Origin: Roseiarcus sp963805295
GTDB taxonomy: Bacteria > Pseudomonadota > Alphaproteobacteria > Rhizobiales > Beijerinckiaceae
Direction of reading: 5' to 3'
Length of the DNA: 64,000 nt
Assembly: GCA_963805295.1 (NCBI GenBank)
Contig: CAWDTW010000078.1
Span: 1 to 64,000 of the forward strand
Below the pieces are notes generated by a model. It searched no databases. It was given only the letters and a program-made list of their open reading frames with translations, and was not told the DNA's origin. How positions within the stretch are numbered: position 1 is the first letter of the stretch; each line of letters begins with the position of its first letter. A program made the position numbers and the translations under genes. Positions 9,571 to 19,642 of the stretch are shown here, piece after piece.

Positions 9571-10253
9571 AGGGCCCTCGCGTCCTCGTCGTCGACGACG
9601 AACCCCAAATCCAGCGGTTCCTGAACGTCGCGCTGGCCGCGGCGGGCTATGAGGTTCAGACGGCCGAGACGGGCGCCCAGGCTCTGCGCCAGGCCGCGAC
9701 CGGCGCGCCCGATCTCATCGTGCTCGATCTTGGCCTGCCTGACCGCGACGGCAAGGACGTGCTGCGCGAAATCAGGCAATTCTCGCAGACGCCGGTGATC
9801 GTTCTCTCGGCGCGCGACCGCGAGTCGGAGAAGATCGAGGCGCTCGATCTCGGTGCCGACGATTATGTCGAGAAGCCTTTCGGCATCGGCGAACTGACCG
9901 CCAGGCTGCGCACCGCGCTGCGCCACAAGGCGAGCGAGGCCCAGCCCGCTCAACGCATCGAGATCGACAGCGTCGTGATGGATTTCGGCAAGCGCCTCGT
10001 CACCCGCGACGGCGTTGCGATCAAGCTGACGCCGAAGGAATACGACCTCCTGGCGATCCTCTTCCGCAACGCCGGCCGGGTCGTCACCCATCGCCAGATT
10101 CTGACCGCGGTCTGGGGGCCGGCGCACGCCGAGGACACGCAATATCTGCGCGTGTTCATCGGCCAGCTGCGCGCCAAGATCGAGCGCGATCCAACGGCGC
10201 CGAAGATCGTCAAGACCGAGGCGGGCGTCGGCTACCGCGCTGCCGAGGCTTGA
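9567..10253 (+). CDS. kdpE: KdpE response regulator, OmpR/PhoB type
   Basis: 228 residues. The start overlaps the kdpD stop by 4 nt, implying translational coupling. The receiver domain has the acidic pair in VVDDEPQ, the phospho-acceptor Asp in IVLDLGLPD and the Lys in VEKPF. The C-terminal winged helix has the KLTPKEYDLL and YLRVFIGQLRAKIE signatures of the OmpR class. It activates kdpFABC when phosphorylated by KdpD. A pair of TTATGA-like repeats at about 2158-2175 upstream of the operon could be a target, but this is only suggestive. Confidence 0.96.
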   Translation: MKGPRVLVVDDEPQIQRFLNVALAAAGYEVQTAETGAQALRQAATGAPDLIVLDLGLPDRDGKDVLREIRQFSQTPVIVLSARDRESEKIEALDLGADDYVEKPFGIGELTARLRTALRHKASEAQPAQRIEIDSVVMDFGKRLVTRDGVAIKLTPKEYDLLAILFRNAGRVVTHRQILTAVWGPAHAEDTQYLRVFIGQLRAKIERDPTAPKIVKTEAGVGYRAAEA

Positions 10254-10350
10254 GGCGCCGCGCGTCGCTTTGACGCCGAGCGCCGATTAATTCCTTGGCG
10301 CCGGCGCATCATGAATCGGCGCCCGAGGGCGGAAACGCTCTCGAAAGACG

Positions 10351-10366
10351 CTGGCATGCTCGTTGC
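10351..10366 (+). promoter_or_regulatory. Sigma-54 (RpoN) promoter of the urt operon
   Basis: CTGGCATGCTCGTTGC fits the -24/-12 consensus YTGGCAYG-N4-TTGC, with exactly ten bases between the GG and GC dinucleotides. It lies 72 nt upstream of urtA and points the right way. Sigma-54 control with NtrC is the expected way to tie urea import to nitrogen limitation. I did not find a clear NtrC site in the remaining 100 nt upstream. Confidence 0.7.
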
Positions 10367-10437
10367 GATGCAACCCCCGGCTTCCGCGGGGCCAGGCTCA
10401 TGGCCCTGCCCACGGAGCGCATTCGACGAGGTGACCT

Positions 10438-11737
10438 ATGTCTATGATAAATAGAATTATTTCGCGCGCGGCGGGCGCGTTGGTCGCCGGAGCGCTCGCG
10501 CTCGGCGCGACCTCCGCCTGGGCCGCCGACGACACGATCAAGGTCGGCATCCTCCACTCGCTTTCGGGCACCATGGCGATCAGCGAGACGACACTCAAAG
10601 ACGTGATGCTGATGCTGATCGACGAACAGAACAAGAAGGGCGGCCTGCTCGGCAAGAAGCTCGAGGCGGTCGTCGTCGACCCGGCCTCCAACTGGCCGCT
10701 GTTCGCGGAAAAGGCGAAGGAGCTCATTGAGAAGGACAAGGTCGCGGTCGTTTTCGGCTGCTGGACCTCGGTGTCGCGCAAGTCGGTGCTGCCGGTGTTC
10801 AAGGAGCTCGAATTCGATCCTCTTCTATCCGGTGCAGTACGAGGGCGAGGAGTCCGAGCGCAACGTCTTCTATACCGGCGCGGCGCCCAATCAGCAGGCG
10901 ATTCCCGCCATCGACTATCTGACGAGCCCGGACGGCGGCTCGGTGCAGCGCTGGGTGCTCGAAGGCACCGACTACGTCTATCCGCGCACGACCAACAAGA
11001 TCCTTGAAGCCTATCTCAAATCGAAGGGCGTCAAGGGCGAAGACATCATGATCAACTACACGCCGTTCGGCTTCTCCGACTGGCAGACCGAGGTGTCGAA
11101 GATCAAGGCCTTCGGCTCGGCGGGCAAGAAAACGGCGGTCGTCTCCACCATCAACGGCGACGCCAACGTGCCCTTCTACAAGGAGCTCGGCAACCAGGGC
11201 GTCAAGGCGACCGACATTCCCGTGGTCGCCTTCTCGGTCGGCGAAGAGGAGCTCGCGGGTCTCGACACCAAGCCGCTCGTCGGACATCTCGCGGCGTGGA
11301 ACTATTTCGAATCGATCGACGCGCCGGCGAACAAGGAATTCATCGACAAGTGGCATGAATTCATCAAGAACCCGAAGCGCACCACCAACGATCCGATGGA
11401 GGCCCATTACATCGGCTTCAACATGTGGGTGAAGGCGGTGGAGAAGGCGGGCACGACCGATCCAGACAAGGTGATCGACGCGATGATCGGCGTCGCCGTG
11501 CCGAATTTGACCGGCGGATTCGCCACGATGATGCCGAATCATCACATCACCAAGCCGGTCTATATCGGCGAAATCCAGAGCAATGGTCAGCTCAACACGG
11601 TCTGGCAGACGCCCGGGAGCGTGGTCGCGCAGGAATGGTCGCCTTACCTCCAGGGTTCGCGCGATCTGATCGCCGATTGGCGCAAGCCGCTGTCCTGCGG
11701 CAACTTCAACGTCAAGACAGGCAAGTGCGGCGGCTGA
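10438..11737 (+). CDS. urtA: Urea ABC transporter substrate-binding protein UrtA (one-base frameshift)
   Basis: Periplasmic urea-binding protein. It has a signal peptide (about residues 1-29, cleavage after AWA), then IKVGILHSLSGTMAISE, typical of UrtA and amide-binding relatives. The frame shifts at GAATTC (10810-10815). Deleting one base gives KELDSILFYPVQYEGEESE and 432 residues, the normal length. The rest (FYTGAAPNQQAIPA, INGDANVPFYKE, ending CGNFNVKTGKCGG) is intact. The insertion lies within a would-be GATTC site, so I favour a sequence error. Confidence 0.93.
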
Positions 11738-11765
11738 CGGGAAGCTGAAGCCCCTTGCTCCGGTC

Positions 11766-11794
11766 GCTCCTCTCCCCATGAGCGGGAGGGGAGC
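11766..11794 (+). terminator. Stem-loop between urtA and urtB
   Basis: An 11-bp stem with one G-T pair (GCTCCTCTCCC pairing with GGGAGGGGAGC) and a 7-nt loop. It has no U-run, so it is not a classic terminator. A hairpin after a binding-protein gene often protects or partly terminates the message, so that binding protein is made in excess over the permease. Confidence 0.5.
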
Positions 11795-11886
11795 CGGCCG
11801 CACTCTCGCCTCGAGCGGGGCGAGCGATCCGAACGGCCGGAAAATGGGCCCGCTCCGCAACAAGCGCCGCCGCCAAAGGGTGAGCA

Positions 11887-13527
11887 ATGTCGCCGTCGAA
11901 CGTCTTTCGATTCGCTCGTCCGGACTTAGCCGGAGTCGTGCGGGCTCCCATCTTCGCGCTCATCTCGGTCATCGCTCTCCTGATGTTCGCCGGCGCCGCC
12001 AGGGCCGATACGCTCGACGATACCCTCGCGCGGTTTCTCGACGACAAGTTTCCCCTGAGCGAGAAGGCGATCGGCGAACTCGCCGCCGAGGCCCCGCCGC
12101 AGGCCGCGGCGATTCTCGATGCGCTCGGCGACAATCGCCTGCTGTTCGACGCCGCTGATCATCTCGTCGCGTACAAAACGACGACCGGCGCGATTCTGAA
12201 CGCCAAGACCGGCGAGACGATCGCCGACGCCGCCGCGTTCAGGAGGGTGCGCGTCAACAACGCGCTGCGCCGCGCCATCGAAGGCGCGATGGGGTCGCTG
12301 ACCCTCGCCAACCCGGATCCGCAGAAGCGGATTGCCGCGGCGGAAGACGTCTTCAAGACGCGCGACGCCAAGACGCTGCCGGCGCTCGAGGCGCAACTCG
12401 CCAAGGAAAGCGATCCCCATGTCGCCGACGCTCTGAGGCTCGCCCGCGCGGCGATCGTCGCGGCGAGCGACAACGCGTCGTCGCAGGATCGCCTCGCCGC
12501 AATGGACATTCTCAAGGCGCGCGGCGACGAAGACGCGCAAAGCCTCATCGACCAGATATTGCAGAAGGCCCCCGACCCCGAGGTCAAGAGGGCGGCTGAA
12601 TCCGCCTTGTCCTCGATCCACACGCGCCTCGCGATGTGGGGCGCGGCGCAGGACCTCTGGTACGGCCTCTCGGCTTCGTCGGTTCTGCTGCTCGCGGCGA
12701 TCGGGCTCGCCATCACCTTCGGCGTCATGGGCGTCATCAACATGGCGCATGGCGAAATGGTGATGCTCGGCGCCTATGCGACCTATGTCGTGCAACTCCT
12801 GCTGCCGCAGTCCTTGCAGAGCTGGTCGCTCGCCCTCGCCATTCCGCTCGCCTTTCTCGTCGCCGCGCTCGTCGGCGTCGCGATCGAGCGCCTGATCATC
12901 CGCTATCTCTATACGAGGCCGCTCGAGACGCTGCTCGCGACCTGGGGCGTGTCGCTCGTCCTGCAACAGACGGTCCGGAGCCTCTTCGGCGCCAACAACC
13001 GGCAGGTGACCAACCCGCCCTTCATGTCGGGCGCGTTCCATGTGGGCGGCCTCGAGATCACGACCAACCGCCTCTGGATCATCGTGCTGGCGATCGTCGT
13101 CTTCGTCGCGCTGCAGCTCGTGCTGCGCGCCACCCAATTCGGCCTGCACATGCGCGCCGTCACCCAGAACCGCCGCATGGCGGCGGCGATGGGCATATCG
13201 ACCGCGCGCATCGACATGCTCGCCTTCGCGCTCGGCTCAGGCGTCGCGGGGGTCGCCGGCGTCGCCCTTTCGCAGATCGACAACGTCTCGCCCAACCTCG
13301 GCCAGGGCTACATCATCGACAGCTTCATGGTGGTGGTGTTCGGCGGCGTCGGCAACCTGTGGGGCGCCGGCGCTGGCGCGCTGATGATCGGCGTCGCCAA
13401 CAAGATCCTCGAGCCGGTGATCGGCGCCGTGCAGGGCCAGATCGTCCTCCTGATCATCATCATCCTGTTCATCCAGAAGCGGCCCCGGGGCATGTTCGCG
13501 CTCAAGGGCCGGGCGGTGGAAGCATGA
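11887..13527 (+). CDS. urtB: Urea ABC transporter permease UrtB
   Basis: 546 residues, the long UrtB form. After a signal-type hydrophobic segment (about 18-38), a 200-residue soluble extension rich in helices (ADTLDDTLARFLDDKFPLSE onward) is followed from about residue 255 by a LivH-type permease with eight or so membrane helices. The permease includes the FGVMGVINMAHGEMVMLGAY motif and the FGGVGNLWGAGAGAL loop. The frame is intact. It overlaps urtC as ATGA. Confidence 0.95.
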   Translation: MSPSNVFRFARPDLAGVVRAPIFALISVIALLMFAGAARADTLDDTLARFLDDKFPLSEKAIGELAAEAPPQAAAILDALGDNRLLFDAADHLVAYKTTTGAILNAKTGETIADAAAFRRVRVNNALRRAIEGAMGSLTLANPDPQKRIAAAEDVFKTRDAKTLPALEAQLAKESDPHVADALRLARAAIVAASDNASSQDRLAAMDILKARGDEDAQSLIDQILQKAPDPEVKRAAESALSSIHTRLAMWGAAQDLWYGLSASSVLLLAAIGLAITFGVMGVINMAHGEMVMLGAYATYVVQLLLPQSLQSWSLALAIPLAFLVAALVGVAIERLIIRYLYTRPLETLLATWGVSLVLQQTVRSLFGANNRQVTNPPFMSGAFHVGGLEITTNRLWIIVLAIVVFVALQLVLRATQFGLHMRAVTQNRRMAAAMGISTARIDMLAFALGSGVAGVAGVALSQIDNVSPNLGQGYIIDSFMVVVFGGVGNLWGAGAGALMIGVANKILEPVIGAVQGQIVLLIIIILFIQKRPRGMFALKGRAVEA

Positions 13528-14652
13528 GCCCGCAGCTCGACCGCATCGGTCTCGTCTTCATCGTCCTCCTGGCGGCGGCCGCGGTCGCGGTGCCGATCCT
13601 GTCGCTTGCGACGCCGGCGAACTCGCCGTTCAACATCCCGCCCTATCTGGTGCAGCTGCTCGGCAAGTACCTGTGCTACGCGATCCTCGCGGTCGCGCTC
13701 GATCTCGTCTGGGGCTATTGCGGCATCCTGTCGCTCGGCCACGGCGCGTTCTTCGCGCTCGGCGGCTACGCCATGGGCATGTACCTGATGCGCCAGATCG
13801 GGACGCGCGGCGTCTACGCCAATCCGATCCTGCCGGACTTCATGGTGTTCCTGAACTGGAAGGCGCTGCCGGTCGCCTGGTGGGGCTTCAACTGGTTCCC
13901 CTACGCCATGCTGATGGTCGTGCTGGTTCCGGGCCTGCTCGCGCTCGCCTTCGGCTGGTTCGCCTTCCGCTCGCGCGTGACCGGCGTCTATCTCTCGATC
14001 ATCACCCAGGCGATGACCTTCGCCCTGTTCAAGGAATTCTTCCGCAACGACTTCGGCTTCGGCGGCAACAACGGCCTCACCGACTTCAAGGACCTCCTCG
14101 GCTTCTCGCTGCAGTCGGCCTCGACCAAGGCGGCGCTGTTTTCGGCGAGCGCGATCGCGCTTATTCTCGCCTATTGGGTCGCCCGCGCGATCATCGGTTC
14201 GAAATACGGCAAGGCGCTGGTGGCGATCCGCGACGCCGAAAGCCGCATGCGCTTCCTCGGCTACCGGGTCGAGAACTACAAGCTGTTCGCCTTCGTCGTC
14301 TCGGCGGTGATGGCGGGCGTCGCCGGCGCGCTCTACGTGCCCCAGGTCGGCATCATCAATCCGAGCGAGTTCGCGCCCGCCAACTCGATCGAGGCGGCGA
14401 TCTGGGTCGCCGTCGGCGGGCGGGCGACGCTGGTCGGCGCGGCGATCGGCGCGATCGCGGTCAATTTCGCCAAGACCTATTTTACCGGGGCGTTTCCCGA
14501 GTACTGGCTTTATGGACTCGGCAGGCCTCTTCGTCCTCGTCACCCTGTTCCTGCCCCGCGGCCTGCTCGGTCTGGCGCTGACAACCCCGCGCGAACGTGC
14601 GCCGACGCCGGAGACGCCGGCGCTCGCCGTCGAGGAGGGGGCCGAGCCATGA
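13524..14652 (+). CDS. urtC: Urea ABC transporter permease UrtC (one-base frameshift near the 3' end)
   Basis: LivM-type permease. Motifs include the DLVWGYCGILSLGHGAFFAL signature, GGNNGLTDFKDLLG and VAVGGRATLVGAAIGAIAVN. The frame breaks at FPEYWLYG (14511-14523), where one extra base beside a GACTC motif shifts the tail. Restored, the protein ends GLFVLVTLFLPRGLLGLAL... and reads to the TGA at 14650-14652, for 375 residues, and overlaps urtD as ATGA. That a correct tail and overlap survive downstream argues against real decay. Confidence 0.9.
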
Positions 14653-15420
14653 CGCTCGCCGAAACGAGCAATCCGACGCTGACCTCGTCGATCCTCTATC
14701 TCGACGGAATCAGCGTGTCCTTCGACGGCTACAAGGCCTTGCGCGGCCTGTCGCTCATGCTCGCGCCGGGGGAGATGCGCGCCATCATCGGCCCGAACGG
14801 CGCCGGCAAGACGACCATGATGGACGTCATCACGGGCAAGACGCGCCCCGACGAGGGCGAGGCGATGTTCGACGGCAAGTACGATCTCACCCAGACTCGA
14901 CGAAGCGGAGATCGCGACGCTCGGCGTCGGCCGCAAGTTCCAGAAGCCGACCGTGTTCGAGCACCACACGGTCGAGGACAATCTGCTGCTCGCGACCAAG
15001 GCGCCGCGCAGCGTGCTCGCGACCCTGTTCGGCCGCGACGAGACGGACGTGCGCGCGACGATCGACCGGATTCTCGTCACGACGCGGCTCAAGGACAATC
15101 GCGCCCGCGTGGCGGGCTCGCTATCGCACGGGCAAAAGCAGTGGCTGGAGATCGGCATGCTGCTGGCGCAGGACCCGAAGCTCCTGCTGGTGGACGAGCC
15201 GGTCGCGGGCATGACCGACGCCGAGACGGCGGCGACCGCCGAGCTTTTGCGCGAGATCGCGCAGAGCCATTCCGTCGTCGTCGTCGAGCACGACATGACT
15301 TTCGTGCGCGAACTCGGCGTCAAGGTGACGTGTTTGCACGAAGGCTCGGTGCTCGCCGAGGGCACGCTCGATCAGGTCAGCGCCGACCCGCGCGTGGTCG
15401 AAGTCTATCTGGGGCGGTGA
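14649..15420 (+). CDS. urtD: Urea ABC transporter ATP-binding protein UrtD (one-base frameshift)
   Basis: ABC ATPase of the branched-chain amino-acid/urea type. Walker A is GPNGAGKTT (about residues 51-59), the signature is LSHGQKQWLEIGM, Walker B is LLLVDEPVAGM and the switch His is in VVVEHDMTF. The frame shifts after KYDLT at 14891-14898 (CCAGACTCGAC). Removing one base restores LDEAEIATLGVGRKFQKP and a 256-residue protein. A GACTC lies at the break. Confidence 0.92.
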
Positions 15421-15424
15421 GGCG

Positions 15425-16121
15425 ATGCTGACCGTCGACGGCATCGATCTCTTCTACGGCGCGGCGCAGGCGCTGCGCTCGGTATCGATCAAGGCCCAGA
15501 CGGGGCGCATCCTAACGGTGCTCGGTCGGAACGGCGTCGGCAAGTCGTCGCTTTTGCGCGCCATCGTCGGCCAGCACATGGTCGCCTCCGGCTCGATCCG
15601 CTGGAACGACGACGACATGACCCGGCTTGCCGGCCACCTGCGCGCCAAGGCGGGTTTCGGCTACGTGCCGCAGGGGCGCGAGATTTTTCCGCTGCTCACC
15701 GTGCGCGAGAACCTGATGACCGGCTTCGCCGCGCTGAAGCGCTCCGAGCGCGTGATCGACGACGAGATTTTTGCGCTCTTCCCGGTGCTCGGCGACATGC
15801 TCGGGCGCCGCGGCGGCGACCTTTCCGGCGGCCAGCAGCAGCAGCTCGCCATCGCCCGCGCGCTGGTGATGAAGCCCAAGCTTCTCATCCTCGACGAGCC
15901 GACCGAGGGCATCCAGCCCTCGATCATCAAGGACATCGGCCGGGCGCTCGTGCATCTGCAGGCGCAGGGGCGATATGGCGATCCTGGTGGTCGAGCAATA
16001 TTTCGAATGGGCGCGCGACATCTGCGACGACTATGCGGTGATGGACCGCGGCGTCGTCGTGCTCGCCGGAACGCGCGCCGAAATGGACGAGGGCGCCGTG
16101 CGCGGGCGGATGACGGTGTAG
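15425..16121 (+). CDS. urtE: Urea ABC transporter ATP-binding protein UrtE (one-base frameshift)
   Basis: Second ATPase of the transporter. Walker A is GRNGVGKSS, the signature LSGGQQQQLAIARAL and Walker B LLILDEPTEGIQPS. Translation breaks at a GGGG run (15967-15970). With three Gs it continues GDMAILVVEQYFEWARDICDDYAVMDRG... to the TAG at 16119-16121, for 231 residues. Two decayed copies of this 3' end occur at 19365 and 21540. No urease genes are in the window. Confidence 0.92.
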
Positions 16122-16169
16122 GGAGATGCGCCGGCTCTCGACGGAAACGCGCAGGCGCCGTGGAGCGAT

Positions 16170-16379
16170 CTATTCCAATTCATCTTCGGCGATTTCGGCA
16201 AGTTTCGCCAAATGCCGCAGCAGACCAACCTTGAGCGGACGATTCCCGTGAATGGGAATTGAAAGGCGCACCACGCTTCCGGCCTTGCCGTAGATGTAAT
16301 GACTCCCGCTCACTCGCAAGAGCCGCCAGCCGCGCCGCTCGACAAGCCGAGCAAGGTCGCGGCCGGACAACACCTTCAT
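16170..16379 (-). CDS. hicA: HicA-type toxin (putative mRNA interferase)
   Basis: 69 residues with the small double-stranded RNA-binding-like HicA fold. Family features are KVLSGRDLARLVERRGWRLLRVSGSHYIY, with the catalytic His in GSHYIY, and the basic IPIHGNRPLKVGLLRHLAK. HicA cleaves mRNA and is neutralised by HicB. Its ATG overlaps the hicB stop (ATGA). It converges on urtE, with about 50 nt between them. Confidence 0.9.
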   Translation of the reverse strand: MKVLSGRDLARLVERRGWRLLRVSGSHYIYGKAGSVVRLSIPIHGNRPLKVGLLRHLAKLAEIAEDELE

Positions 16380-16579
16380 ACGGCGATTTCCAGAATGCGA
16401 CTTTTGTCGTCCGGTTCGGGCTCGGCGACATCAACCGACAGGCAGCCTTCGATCGCCTCGTGAAGATTGCGCAACAACTCTTCCATGTTTTCGCCCTGCG
16501 TAGCGCATCCCGGAATCGCCGGGACTTCGGCCCAGAGTCCGCCTTCCTCCGCCTCATGCACGACGATCTTGATCTTCAT
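16376..16579 (-). CDS. hicB: HicB-type antitoxin
   Basis: 67 residues from the ATG at 16579 (MKIKIVVHEAEEGGLWAEVP). The longer frame back to 16624 begins with residues foreign to the family. The partial RNase H-like HicB core is present (GLWAEVPAIPGCATQGENMEELLRNLHEAIEG), with no DNA-binding C-terminal domain visible, as in short HicB forms. The order antitoxin-then-toxin with a 4-nt overlap suggests coupled translation. Confidence 0.9.
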   Translation of the reverse strand: MKIKIVVHEAEEGGLWAEVPAIPGCATQGENMEELLRNLHEAIEGCLSVDVAEPEPDDKSRILEIAV

Positions 16580-16755
16580 TTTTTGCCCTCCGTCTCGAAG
16601 GATAGCTTCGCCGGTTCGATACAACCACGCGGCGCGGCGCGTGAAAAGTGTCAGTCGGGCCAGGTCAATTTGCGCGAGGCGCCGTAGGTAAAAGAGCCGG
16701 ATGTACTCCGTCCCCTCCCCGGAGGAACAGTAACATGATGCGGGCGTGCTTCGGT

Positions 16756-17391
16756 TTACACCGGCTCCCCGCCGAAATGCGCCCAGAACTCGTCCCGTGT
16801 ATTGCTGCGCGGGAACGGCGCGTCTGGCGCCGGCGCCTCAAGAAAGCGGCAGAGCGGCCCCCAGCCGTCGGCGACGTTAAAGACAAGCAACCGGTCGGCC
16901 GGAATCGTATCGCGGACCATCTGGTTGTTCCGGCGATAGGCCGCGATCGCGGCGGCGCGGTCGTCGGTATGATCTCCGAACGTGTTTTTGATGAGCCAAC
17001 CCGACATCGTCTGCATGATTTCCGCGATATGCGGCGGCATGGGTATGTTCGGCAAGAGCGTGAAGAGCTTGCCGATCGTCACGCTGAAGCTGTTCCACCA
17101 TTCGTCTTCGGGGCGCTCGGTATGCACAATCTTCGCGTCCGGGAAGGCGATCGAGGTTTCTCGCCAGACCGCGGCGCCGGGCCAGTCGACTTGCGAGATG
17201 TAGCCGTCGAAGACCTCGACCCAAACGACTTTTTCTCCAGCGGCGATGGCCTTCCAATGCACGAGCTGCGTCGGATTTAGCGCGACTTCGATCATGTGGT
17301 GGCAGGGGCCTAAGCCGAGCTCTTCGAGTGCCATTTTCGTCGACATCGTTCCAGTCCGGCCGAAGCCCGATCCGATAATTCTCAAAGGCAT
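16756..17391 (-). CDS. Sulfotransferase family protein
   Basis: 211 residues. The N-terminal GSGFGRTGTMSTKMALEELG matches the 5'-phosphosulfate-binding loop of the sulfotransferase family that acts on small molecules, and KIVHTERPEDEWWNSF matches the 3'-phosphate-binding strand and helix. It probably transfers sulfate from PAPS. The acceptor is unknown. The gene stands alone between hicBA and the cyclase, both also on the minus strand. Confidence 0.8.
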   Translation of the reverse strand: MPLRIIGSGFGRTGTMSTKMALEELGLGPCHHMIEVALNPTQLVHWKAIAAGEKVVWVEVFDGYISQVDWPGAAVWRETSIAFPDAKIVHTERPEDEWWNSFSVTIGKLFTLLPNIPMPPHIAEIMQTMSGWLIKNTFGDHTDDRAAAIAAYRRNNQMVRDTIPADRLLVFNVADGWGPLCRFLEAPAPDAPFPRSNTRDEFWAHFGGEPV

Positions 17392-17504
17392 GTGTTCATT
17401 CCATCGTGTTGCTGGGAATAGGCGCTTTGAGCTGAATTACCCTTGGAAGGAAGGAATCGAACATTAAGAAGACGCATCAACCGACATCCGGGGCGCGACC
17501 GCTG

Positions 17505-19275
17505 CTACTCCGGCAGGCCGAGCAGGCGCCAGCCCGCCGCGATCTTGTCCGTGATCTCGCTTATGGTCCCGATCTGGAAGTGAGGGCGAAGTCGAACGTC
17601 CGGCCTTTCCTCCAGCGCCCGCCTGGCGATCGCCCGGGCTTCCTCCATGCGACCGGCAAGCGCCAAAGCCACGGCCTGGGAAAATTGGAAGAGCGGACGC
17701 GCCTGCGCCGCGCGCGCGAAGCATGTCGCCGCCGCATCGTAACGCCCCTCATGCACCGCGACAAGTCCAAGCGCCCAATGCGCCGTAAAGGCCAAGGAGT
17801 TGAGCGGGCTCAGCCGCAGCGCGCGGTCGGCGTGGGCGGTCGCCGCCGCCGAGTTGCCGCAGTAAGCGTTGATCTGCGCGCCGAAATAATGCGCCGCCGC
17901 ACAGGAAGGATTGACGGCCAATGCGTTCCGGATGGCGCTCAACGCCGACTCATAATCCCTTCCCAAATGCCCCATCACAAATCCGGCGACGGCGAGCGCC
18001 GTGGCGTCGTCGGCGCCGCCCGCGATGGCCGCACGCGCATGCCGGAGCGCGGAGGTCTTGTCGGCCTCATCCAACCCGGCTTGAATGAAAATAATCTGGC
18101 GGCACCAGGCAAGGAGCGCATGCGCGGCGGCGTAGTCCGGGTCAAGCTTCAGCGCGTCCTCGAGCAGCCCCGCCGCGATCCTGGCGCCGGCGGGACTGAG
18201 AACTCCATGTGCGGAAGCGCCCTCAAATAGAGATCATAAGCGCCCAGGTTTTCGGGGTGCTTGCGCCGGGAGCGTTCGATTTCCGATTGCCGCAGGCTCG
18301 GCTCGACAATGCCGACTACCCGGTCGGTAATCTGATCCTGCAGGTCGAACACGTCCTCAAGCGCGCCGTCGAATTTTTCCGCCCAGAGATGCGCGCCCGT
18401 CTCGGCCTCGATCAGTTGCGCCGTGATCCGCACCCGGGCGCCCGCCTTGCGTACGCCGCCCTCCAGGACATAGCGCACGCCGAGATCGCGCCCGACTTGC
18501 CGAATATCGACGGCCTTGCCTTTGTAGGTGAAGCTGGAATTGCGGGCGATCACGAACAGCCATTTTATGCGCGACAGTCCCGTGATGATGTCCTCCACCA
18601 TTCCGTCGGCGAAATACTCCTGTTCCGGATCGCCGCTCATGTTCTGGAACGGCAGCACCGCGATCGAGGGCTTGTCGGGAAGAGGGAGGGGCGCAAGGGG
18701 TTTTTCCGCCTTCGCGGGCTTGAGATGAAGCGCTGACCCGGCCTCGGCGGTAACCCCCACTTCAATCGCATAGGCGCGAATCGGTTCGGCGATATTCTTG
18801 AGGCGGGTTGGGCCGAGATCGGTGACCGCGAGATCGAGCCGCGCCCGCACCTGTCGATAGGCGTCCTCGGAGAGGCAGATGGCGCCCGGCTTGGCGATGC
18901 CTTCAAGCCGCGCGGCGATATTGACGGCGTCGCCCATCAGATCGCCGTCGCTCTCCTCGACCACGTCGCCCAAATGAATGCCGACGCGGAAATCGATCCG
19001 GCGATCGTCCGGCACGCCGGCGTTGCGCTCGATCATGGCGTTCTGAACCTCGATCGCAAAGCGAACCGCCTCGACGACGCTGCGAAACTCGACCAGCGCG
19101 CCGTCGCCGGTCCGCTTCACCACCCGCCCATTGTGCACGGCGATGGTCGGATCGATGAGATCGCTGCGCAACGCCCGAAGCCGCGCCAGCGTGCGGTCTT
19201 CGTCGGCGCCGGTCAGCGGCTGAACCCGACCACGTCGGCGGCGAGGATCGCAGCAAGCTTTCGAGTTTCGGTCAT
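17505..19275 (-). pseudogene. Class III adenylate cyclase with TolB-like and TPR domains, two frameshifts
   Basis: Start ATG at 19275 (MTETRKLAAILAADVVGFSR). The first frame ends at once in TGA near 19215. A second frame carries the cyclase core (KRTGDGALVEF, FRVGIHLGDVV, GDAVNIAARLE), then a TolB-like N-terminal domain (PSIAVLPFQNMSGDPEQEYF onward). After a further shift near 18200, TPR repeats follow to 17505. Adding one base at each break gives 590 residues, the normal size of such proteins. The metal-binding Asp pair (ADVVGF and GDGAL) is kept. Unlike most frameshifts here, both are losses of a base and neither lies on GANTC. It may be a true pseudogene or a double error. Confidence 0.75.
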
Positions 19276-19364
19276 AATGCCCTTGCGCCCACGCAGATTA
19301 GCACAAAACCCCGGCCGTAACCGCCGCAAATCGGCAGGGTTCGACTTTGGCAAAGGAAGGCGCC

Positions 19365-19540
19365 GAACCCTCGATCCTCAAGGACATTGGCCGCGCGCTC
19401 GTTCATCTGCGCCGGCGGGGCGACATGGCGATCCTGGCAGTCGAGCAATATTTCGCGTGGGCGCGCGAACGACGACTATGCGGTGATGGACCGCGGCGCG
19501 ATCGTGGTCGCTGGGACGCGGGCGGAGATGGCCCCTCGCG
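19365..19540 (+). pseudogene. Fragment of urtE 3' end, copy 1
   Basis: Translates to EPSILKDIGRALVHL, GDMAILAVEQYFAWARE and, after a shift, DDYAVMDRGAIVVAGTRAEM. These correspond to about residues 160-225 of the intact UrtE at 15425. The DNA is clearly diverged, so this is an old copy. It is cut off at both ends and lacks Walker A and the signature motif, so it cannot encode a working ATPase. Confidence 0.85.
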
Positions 19541-19642
19541 TTCAGTTTGGCGCCGCGATACCGATCTTTCTAGCCTCCCAACTTTGCCCACGCTTGGCGT
19601 GCGCCACCACTTGGAGGTCGTGACTGACACGAAGGACACGGT

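Noticed and set aside
4637..10815. GAATTC created at both the kdpB and urtA breaks, suggesting EcoRI cloning scars
   Set aside because: Other breaks give GAAATC, or have extra bases near GACTC, and none joins unrelated DNA. A one-base insertion at GANTC explains more cases.
12636..15431. A single 931-codon plus-strand frame spanning urtB, urtC and urtD
   Set aside because: Its first third is a shadow of urtB; only the middle is UrtC and part of UrtD. It is an accident of frame, extended by the urtC and urtD frameshifts.
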